Of a stretch of DNA of 64,000 nucleotides, positions 57,430 to 64,000 are shown piece by piece. A model generated the notes under the pieces. It was given only the letters and a program-made list of their open reading frames with translations. It was not told where the DNA came from and made no database searches. A program made the position numbers and the translations under genes. Every line of letters starts with the position of its first letter. Position 1 is the stretch's first letter. The stretch comes from Eupeodes corollae (taxonomy: Eukaryota; Arthropoda; Insecta; Diptera; Syrphidae): NCBI RefSeq assembly GCF_945859685.1, contig NC_079147.1, forward strand, positions 230,264,765 through 230,328,764, read 5' to 3'.

Positions 57430-58337
57430 GGCCGCGTTTCCATTTGCAAGAAAACTTCTGCAATAAATGTCCGATAGTCTGTCCGACAGTGAATTGCAAG
57501 TGGAAACTACCAAGCAATTTCTATCGCGACAGTACTTTCATAACTTCTTGCGAGTATTTGCAAGTGCAATTAATTGCTAGTTTAAACACATTTGTATCGA
57601 CTCGCGACAGTTCTTGCAGCTTATCGAAGCAGTTTCATATATCTCGCGCAAGTAGCTGGTTGACGTCTTTGCTTTACACATACAAAATGAGTAAAATAAA
57701 AGGTCGTGAATGGCCTCGCGTATAAATTAAGTATAAATTAATTATAAAATTATTTCAATAAATTTTATGTATAGCATAATCGTAAATAAAAAAATAAAGT
57801 TAATAATGTTATAATAACTATAATTGTTATTATAAATAATTCATTATTAAAAGTTAAATATTGGATTGTTAATCATTTAGGAATAAATCCTTAAAAAGGA
57901 GGTAATCCCCCTAAATATAATAAATTTAAAAATAAAGAAAATTTTAAATATTTATTTATTATAAATAATGAAAACAATTGATTAATATGAAATAATTTAA
58001 ATATAATAAATAAAAATACTAAATTAAAAGATAAAATATAAAATAAGTAATATAATATATATTATATAATATAATAAAATTATGATCGCAGCTGCTAATC
58101 TTTGACGTTTTCTCGCCATGACTTCACAATTTTAAGTAAACAACCAGATTTCTTGCGACATTAATTGCTCTCCTGGTGTAGATACATCTGCAATAAATTG
58201 CGACAGTATGTTGCGCGAGCTTCTTGCAAGACATTTATTGCAGAAGAAATTGCAAGAATTCTCATGACAATGTAAACGCGACTGCAAGAAACTTCTGCAA
58301 GACTTCTGCGAGTTGACTTGCAAGTGGAAACGCGGCC
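57430..58337. mobile_element. Harbinger-like TIR element (MITE) containing mitochondrial DNA
   Basis: The terminal inverted repeats start GGCCGCGTTTCCA and match at 20 of 21 bases (57430-57450 versus the complement of 58317-58337). TAA flanks both ends (57427-57429 and 58338-58340). A 3-bp TWA duplication is typical of PIF/Harbinger elements. Subterminal repeats of CTTGCAA/TTGCAAG and CTTCTGCAA-type words occur at both ends. There is no transposase. The middle ~365 bp is of mitochondrial origin. Confidence 0.82.
57718..58085 (-). pseudogene. ND2: Nuclear mitochondrial insertion: ND2 fragment
   Basis: Read on the minus strand with the invertebrate mitochondrial code (TGA=Trp, ATA=Met), it gives LVFLFIMFKLFHINQLFS, then FSLFLNLLYLGGLPPF (near 57890-57930), then GFIPKWLTIQ and, further on, LLTLFFYLRLCY. 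These are the conserved C-terminal half motifs of NADH dehydrogenase subunit 2. A TAA within the GGLPPFLGF motif and frame loss after FYLRLCY show decay. It cannot be expressed in the nucleus. Confidence 0.85.
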
Positions 58338-58344
58338 TAAGAAA

Positions 58345-58975
58345 ATAGTGAAGAAGTGAGGATGAACCGATAAAATTATGTCACTTACACTATTTTAACC
58401 ATTTTTGAAGAAAAGTTTTTAGCAATTTTTTGAAGGTTGTATTGTTTCATTTCAAGTAATGTCTTAGCACAAGAATATGTGTTATAGGAGGCTGAATGTC
58501 AACTGTTATAAGAGGAAGGCTTGGTTATAAATTTTAAGTCTCCATTCCTAAAAGCTCCATATCAGTGTGAACACTAAAAATTCGGGCATTTTCTGATTTC
58601 ATTTAGGAAGAACATTACTTACTGAAATGTTTTAAAAAATTCAGAATTAATTTGCCATAATGAAATCCTTAATCCATCATTTTTTCACGATTAAGTTTTC
58701 TACTGCAGTCATGATTTCGGACGATGGATTATCGAAAATGGCAAAGTAACAATAAAACTGTACAATGACCTAAGATTTTAGAAAAATATTAATTTTTTTA
58801 CAAAAATGCAGCCGATATAAAAATAGTCCCAGACCAACGAAACATTCAAGAAAAATTTCAAATGGAAAACTTGATTTGTTTCCCAACCATTTACATAAGT
58901 AGAAAGTGCGTAAAGAGATACGCTTTCACCACTTTTATTGAGCTCAGTTTCTTTAAAAATTAAAGAGAAACATTT
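58345..58975. other. No gene recognised
   Basis: AT-rich spacer with no supported frames. Confidence 0.3.
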
Positions 58976-58979
58976 TACA

Positions 58980-59710
58980 AAAAAACGAAGTGGAAGACCA
59001 AAGAATAAGGATATGTGGATAGGGTCTTAACAGTTTAAGATTTGCAGACAACATAGTTCATATTTCTACAAAAGCTACACACAGTCAAGACATGTTGATG
59101 GAACTAACTAGCTGGTGTTAAAATTATGGACTACCGATAAACAAATCGAAAACCAAATCCGTGAAAAATCACACAAAAGACAAGAAAACATTGGACGAAG
59201 AAAAAATTAAGTACTTAGAGGGCTACATAATATATTTGCGTCAACTAAAATCATAAGGACCAAGAAAACAAAGAAATTAACAGACGCATCAAAATAAGCT
59301 ATGGAAACAATTTTGAAGCCTTAACGAATCTAAAGTAAAGACGCAATGAAATATATCTTGGAGTTTGCTGTTTTACCGATCCTTACTTACGGACTACGAA
59401 CAATGAGCTAAGTTTATTAGCTAAGGAAATGTCAGACCAAAATCAGAACAAAGTTCTGAAGATACGATCAAGTCAAAGGGTACAAATTGCAGATATTCGC
59501 AATAGAACCGGAATTATAGACGTCATAAATAGAACAAGAGGGCTCAAATGGAGCTTGGCAAATCATGTATCTAGACTTCAGGATCAGAGAACAAGTGACC
59601 AGCAGGACTACCCAGTAAACGATGGAGTGACGATCAATCTCAAATAAGTAAAAACTTTTAGAACATTATGGTACAGCCTTGGGGGAGGCTTTTGCCAGTC
59701 AACTTTAATT
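58980..59710 (+). mobile_element. RTE-type LINE relic (another lineage), RT C-terminus
   Basis: NLRFADNIVHISTKATHSQD (~59035) is the RT catalytic box with the second Asp lost. It is followed by YGLPINKSKTKS, then decayed thumb pieces. RTRGLKWSLANHVSRLQDQR (~59530), matching the common LKWxxAGHVAR motif, and SLGEAFASQL near 59680 close the protein. Stops and shifts are numerous. It is unlike family A in detail. Confidence 0.6.
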
Positions 59711-59749
59711 TTTTTTTGGGCAACGCTAATTTGGAAAATTTGGTTTTGT

Positions 59750-60350
59750 GTCACTGTCAGACATCTTCAGTTTGGTACTCGATAATTTAAGCATGAATCT
59801 TCTTACAAATTAAAAATTATTGTAAGTTATTGAATTTTATTATCAACATGATTTTTCTGCAAAGAAAGTTAATTTGTACACTTCTTCCATTTTATGGTCA
59901 ATTTAATCGAAATTCTGAGTTGGCTATTCGGGCTATATTGTGACTAAATTTCTCACCAAATTATGTGACATTTAAACACCAACAAGCTTACATAGTGTTT
60001 TTCATGTTTAACCAGTGTTAACCATGATCGTGAATTATCAATTGGGCCTCAGTAACTACACTACCTTTAAAATTCTCCGGAAGAATTTAGGTGTGAAGCC
60101 GTTCAAAATTCAGCTTGTGTAAGAATTTAAACCGAACGACCTTTACTATACCGCCGAATTGTTGGTGTATAGGCCTTTGAAAAGTTTGCCAAAAATCATT
60201 TCTGCTTAAACAAAAAATATACGTTAAAAAGCGAAACTCTTGTATTTGGTTTACACCAAAAGGCATTATAAGAGCTACCAAAACGTCATTGTTTGGGATG
60301 GCATACCGGAATCAGCGGGCCGTATTTTTTCAAAGATAATGAGAATCGCT
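59750..60350 (+). mobile_element. mariner (DD41D-like) relic, 5' half
   Basis: Shifted frames retain IEFYYQH (~59835), NRNSELAIRAI-type sequence and VTKFLTKLCDI (~59942). Further on are LRKNLGVKPFKIQLV (~60081) and GRIFSK (~60318). They line up with the N-terminal half of the mariner at 32.24 kb. It is heavily decayed with no terminal repeats seen. Confidence 0.6.
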
Positions 60351-60710
60351 AGTTAATAAAGGTTTTCACTTCAAAAAAAAAATCCAACAATTTTGAAACT
60401 TGGCACACTAACTAAGGGATGTCTGGTGATGACCCAAAAAAATTCCTCAAAATCCGACGTGAGCTCTAGCGGCAGTCAAGAAAAACATTGAGATTATTTC
60501 AGTTTTTCACGTTTATCTCGAAAACTATTTGTCATATCAAAAAATTTTGTTCTACAAAACTCAAGTTTATTAAATTTCCTAAGAAAATATTATATTGATT
60601 TATTTCTACTCGTTTTAGTTTATAAAATATCTCTTTAGACATTTAAGAAAAACATGTGTTTATTTTACACGAAAATAAATTAAATTGGGTTTCGCAACGT
60701 CCGTTCGAAA
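60350..60710. other. Unassigned, probably repeat
   Basis: It contains words such as TTTGAAACTTGGCACACT, common in old insect repeats, but I cannot define ends. Confidence 0.25.
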
Positions 60711-60713
60711 ACT

Positions 60714-60818
60714 AGGGCCTAGTGACCTACAGTTTTAAGCCGAATCCGAACGGCAAATTTGAGAAAGCACTTTTCATGACAAGAATTACTCTTGGAGAAT
60801 TTGTCAGTTCCACCTATC
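60714..60818 (-). mobile_element. SINE fragment, minus strand
   Basis: The complement runs from the GGAACTGACAAATTCTCCAA body through GAGTAATTCTTGTCATGA, GTGCTTTCTCAAATTTGCCG and TTCGGATTCGGC to GTAGGTCACTAGGCCCTA. Both head and 3' end are missing. Confidence 0.68.
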
Positions 60819-60829
60819 ATTTATAACTG

Positions 60830-61340
60830 GATATGGAGGATGGCTTTGGAACCAATTTGACAGCTTTGCAATGTCAATATTATCTCTAATTTCCCTAAAA
60901 TCTTCATGTTGCTCATTAGTAGAAAAAAGAACGACAGTTAATTCTTCAAGTGATGAGCAAATTTCATGAGTAGCAGTCAGCCCTGGCTTATGTCGACTTG
61001 TTTCTATACTACATTAGCTAAAGATGTCTGTATTGGTATTAAAACACGAAGCTTTTGCTGCCGAAACGATTTCTTTACTTTTTCTATAAAGAGGCTGGTT
61101 AAATGTTGATACCAGGCATTCTTGGTCAAATTTGCACCACAAACTGCCAGAATAGTGCAATGCAGTGTATTATAGTCGGACGGTGGACAGCTTATGGACG
61201 GAAGAGGAATGGTTTTAGTTTTTGTTCTAAACAAGCCTTTTGTTATTGAGTGCATGTACCCTTTCCATCCTGGAACATGGTAAATGTCAATAAACTTTGA
61301 TGCCAACCAAAGAGGGTCATATGGTTTTGGCTGTAACATT
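60830..61340 (-). pseudogene. Frameshifted relic of an uncharacterised arthropod ORF family
   Basis: The minus frame 61004-61339 starts MLQPKPYDPLWLASKFIDIY and contains VPGWKGYMHSITKG and PLPSISCPPSDYNTLHC. A one-frame shift downstream reads CLVSTFNQPLYRKSKEIV. In arthropods I know proteins with the order W-x-GFM, PSDYxT and TFDQPLY-KA-EIV that are of unknown function and often sit with mobile DNA. The match is from memory of the pattern, not a search. Broken here by at least one shift. Confidence 0.4.
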
Positions 61341-61465
61341 TCTTCGGAACTATTTTATTTTAAAAAACTAAATTTTTTAATCCGCCATCTGATTTCTGAA
61401 ATGTTTCCAAAGGAAGTATCCAGTTGATTTACCACAAGGTAGTTTTTGATGTTCAAATGGTAGAC

Positions 61466-61702
61466 ATGTGCATTCAAGAGGACACAAGCGTCCACAGGTT
61501 TTTCTCAAAACCCACCTCTGTCTATCAACTCCTACTCTCACCTCCCCGCGGTGAACATCGGGTGCCTAGTACCTCAACTGGAGATTGGGTTCCAACCCCA
61601 GTGGAAAGTTGTTGGGGGCAGCAAACGAGAGAGGGGGGGAGAGGTGTTTCCACTAAGGCACCTCTCCTTATCCAGGCGGCAGCGGACGAATTCTCGAGAT
61701 AG
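61466..61702 (+). CDS. Short upstream frame of RTE family A
   Basis: ATG at 61466 gives MCIQEDTSVHRFFSKPTSVY and continues LLLSPPRGEHRVPSTSTGDW to a stop at 61702. The same N-terminal sequence is recognisable in the 6.5 kb copy and, split by a SINE, in the 22 kb copy. After a G-run (~61631) this copy changes frame relative to the other two, whose frame goes on to a conserved ending LLRHIRSPGL-stop (here at 61765-61796, the frame of the pol ORF). I do not recognise a domain. Small upstream frames are known in RTE elements. Confidence 0.5.
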   Translation: MCIQEDTSVHRFFSKPTSVYQLLLSPPRGEHRVPSTSTGDWVPTPVESCWGQQTREGGRGVSTKAPLLIQAAADEFSR

Positions 61703-61796
61703 AATCAACGGTGGCGTCTACAGTTCCAGTAAGGTCGAACTACTTAGTGAACACCTTATAGGGCTTCTTCGACATATTCGGAGCCCAGGCCTATAA

Positions 61797-64000
61797 GGAG
61801 CGGTTCATCCGGCTCCCCTTCCTTGGAGTTATACTAAGGATCTGGCCCTCCAGGTTGGGGGTTGTGCCGTCGGGGTGACTTCCTGGCCACGTAAAAACAT
61901 CATAGTTTCGAAGCAACAACAAGCCTCGGATACGGACGGATTCACTGTTGACAACCCACGCAAACGAAATAAGGACAACGAACTTCGGATATGTACGTGG
62001 AATGTTAGGTCCCTTAACAGACCACGTGCAGCCGAACAATTAGCGGAAGCCCTAAACTGCTGCAAGGCAGATATTACAGCCATCCAAGAAGTGCGATGGG
62101 ATGGACCGGGCAAACGCAAACTAAAAGACTGCGATATCTACTACGGCGACTGCTACCGAGAACAAAGACAGCGTCTATTTGGGTGTGGATTTGTTGTTGG
62201 AACTAGGCTCAGGCAAAAAGTCTTAAGTTTCAACAGTGTGAGCGAGCGCATCACGACAATCCGCATCAAGGCTAAATTCGCCAACATAAGCCTAATATGC
62301 GCGCATGCCCCAACAGAGGAGAAAGATGAAGACACCAAAGACATATTCTTCGAGCTCTTAGACAAGACATATGAGCAGTGCCCTGGCTATGACATTAAAA
62401 TTGTCTTAGGAGATTTTAATGCCAAGCTAGGAAGAGAAGACATCTTTGGTGGCATAATCGGGAGATACAGCCTGCACGACACCACCTCCGACAACGGATT
62501 CAGGCTGGTCGATTTCGCTGCGGGGCGAGACGTTCTGGTAGCTAGTACGCAGTTCACGCATCTCAATATCCACAAGGGGACATGGAAATCTCCTGATCAA
62601 TCAACCGTCAACCAGATTGACCACATTGCGATCGACGCACGACACTTCTCCAGTATCCAGGATATCCGAACATTCCGAGAGGCCAACATTGACTCGGACC
62701 ACTACCTCGTTGTAGCCAAGGTACGGCTACGGATATCCCGATCCAAGCCAAAACAAGGAAGTACTGTGAGAAGATTCGACGTTAGACGGCTACAATCGCA
62801 AGAGACTGTCATGTCCTTTTCCGATCGAGTCTCTAATAACCTCCTAAGAAGTCCTATGCTTCCTGCATTAAGCATTGAAAACCAGTGGCAACATTGCCTT
62901 GCAGCCATCAGAGATGCCGCCTCTGAAGTGCTAGGTTTCACACGGCCACCACAGCGAAACCCCTGGTTTGACGACGAATGCCGGCAAGCTCACGCAGCGA
63001 AACAAGAGGCATACAAAACGGCGCTGCACAAAAGGACGAGAGCTGCTCGCGAGCTCTACGAGCAGAAGAGGAGAGAGGAACACCGGCTTCTTAGACGGAA
63101 AAAAAGAGAGCATGAGAAGCGCGCGATCGAGGAGATAGAGGGATGTCACAACAGGAATGAGGTTCGTAAATTTTACCAAAAGGTAAAAAAAACCTCCCAA
63201 GGGTACAAGCCACGAACCGAAGCCTGTAAAGACGATCAAGGGAACATCGTAGTAGAACCACAGTCGATGCTGAGAATATGGAAAGATCACTTCTCCAAAT
63301 TATATAACGGCGATGACGAACCGAATTCCGCTGTAAGGGAGATAGAACCACTCAACCTCGGCGACGCAGATCAACAATTCCGCCCACCCGACCTTGACGA
63401 AGTGAAGATAGCTATAGCTAAACTTAAGCCAAACAAAGCTGCTGGAGCTGACGGCATCACCGCCGAACTATTCAAAGCAGCAGGCGATGACTTGGTAGGG
63501 AGCATGCACCAACTCATCTGCAAAATTTGGTCGGAAGAAAGCATGCCCGATGAGTGGAATCTCAGCATAGTGTGCCCGATACATAAGAAAGGAGACCCTC
63601 TAAACTGCGCCAACTACAGAGGCATCAGTCTCCTTAACATTGCTTATAAGATCCTCTCTGCCGTATTATGTGAACGTCTGAAGCCATTCGTCAACAACCT
63701 GATTGGTCCTTATCAGTGTGGCTTCAGACCAGGAAAGTCCACTATCGACCAAATATTCACACTACGGCAGATCTTGGAAAAAACCCAGGAGCTTCAAATC
63801 GATACCCACCATCTTTTTATCGATTTCAAAGCCGCGTATGACAGCATCTATAGGGAAGAGCTCTACCGAGCAATGTCTAGTTTTGGCATCCCTGTCAAAC
63901 TTATCCGTTTGTGCAGAATGACGATGGAGAATGCACGCTGCTCTATCAAGGTCGGAAAAGATCTTACCGATGCATTTGATGTCAAAAAAGGTTTTAGACA
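61797..64000 (+). CDS. RTE endonuclease-reverse transcriptase, open to the window edge
   Basis: I translated every codon from 61797 to 64000: 734 codons, no stop. The APE endonuclease begins near residue 65 (ICTWNVRSLNRP). It has QEVRWDGPG, LGDFNAKLGRED (Asp ~206), QIDHIAIDARH (Asp ~275) and the catalytic-type SDH at ~300-302. A basic linker with ELYEQKRREEHRLLRRKKRE follows. RT has KAAGADGITAELF (~550), PIHKKGDPLNCANYRGISLL, QCGFRPGKSTIDQIFTLRQI and FIDFKAAYDS (first catalytic Asp ~676); the window ends before the YADD box. The frame follows an in-frame TAA (61794-61796) and has no ATG until after the endonuclease. Translation must therefore begin at a non-AUG codon, by reinitiation, or by stop readthrough. 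Role: target-primed reverse transcription. Confidence 0.9.

Larger units (their letters stand above)
61450..64000 (+). mobile_element. RTE family A element, apparently intact, runs off the right edge
   Basis: The 5' end is ATGTTCAAATGGTAGACATG, the same as the 22.1 kb copy. It contains a short upstream frame and then the long EN-RT frame listed separately. No 3' end in the window; by comparison with 22.1-25.67 kb about 0.9-1.0 kb should follow. It is the least damaged of the family A copies here. Confidence 0.92.

Noticed and set aside
57718..58085. Plain AT-rich low-complexity DNA
   Set aside because: The mitochondrial code gives consecutive ND2 motifs (LGGLPPF, FIPKWLTIQ, FYLRLCY), which chance would not.
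61791..63351. Series of minus-strand frames
   Set aside because: They are antisense to the open RTE frame 61797-64000, which explains the sequence fully.
1..64000. CRISPR array or bacterial operon
   Set aside because: No regularly spaced short repeats with unique spacers; gene content and splice sites are eukaryotic.

Overview
The window reads as an intron- and transposon-rich nuclear region of an insect, most likely a fly (Diptera). The basis is low GC with long A/T runs, animal-type GT-AG introns, insect-type non-LTR elements (RTE, Jockey, CR1-like and RNase H-bearing LOA/I-like), a mariner of the DD41D spacing, a tRNA-headed SINE, and a piece of mitochondrial ND2 that reads only with the invertebrate mitochondrial code. 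I see no bacterial genes, rRNA, true tRNA gene or CRISPR array. The species call is inference.

The only host gene I can support lies on the minus strand. It has a charged exon at 56643-56875, a thrombospondin type 1 (TSP1) exon at 37074-37400, and a tiny terminal coding exon at 36864-36876 followed by an AT-rich 3' UTR. All three junctions are phase 2 and have good splice sites, so one transcript is likely. The ~19 kb intron between the first two exons is packed with mobile DNA. A possible small secreted acidic protein gene, broken by one stop, lies at 19421-19720 (+).

Nearly everything else is mobile DNA. RTE family A has copies at 3.27-6.57 kb (-), 22.12-25.67 kb (+), 44.6-45.1 kb (-, relic) and 61.45 kb to the right edge (+). 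The last carries an open reading frame of 734 codons, unbroken to the window edge. Other RTE lineages lie at 6.8-7.5, 9.55-12.4 and 58.98-59.7 kb. CR1-like relics are at 0.36, 21.6, 27.9, 45.1 and 52.9-54.6 kb. A Jockey element spans 28.87-31.56 kb and a second Jockey-type piece lies at 15.2-16.8 kb. RNase H-bearing LOA/I-like elements are at 37.6-39.2 kb (+), 40.75-42.1 kb (-) and 46.2-49.3 kb (-). DNA transposons are a DD41D mariner at 32.24-33.53 kb, two mariner relics, a Tc1-like relic at 49.3 kb, and small TIR elements at 34.2, 46.2 and 57.4 kb. A Ty3/gypsy fragment lies at 50.9-52.9 kb.

The most interesting points are these. A mitochondrial ND2 fragment sits inside a 908-bp TIR element flanked by TAA. 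The SINE shares its last ~18 bases with the 3' end of RTE family A, which suggests an RTE-SINE mobilisation pair. The two LOA-like copies form a ~1.5 kb near-identical inverted repeat inside the host intron, and one arm carries a 153-bp MITE that the other lacks. Several nested insertions (SINE in RTE, LINE in SINE, TIR element in a tandem array) give a relative order of events.
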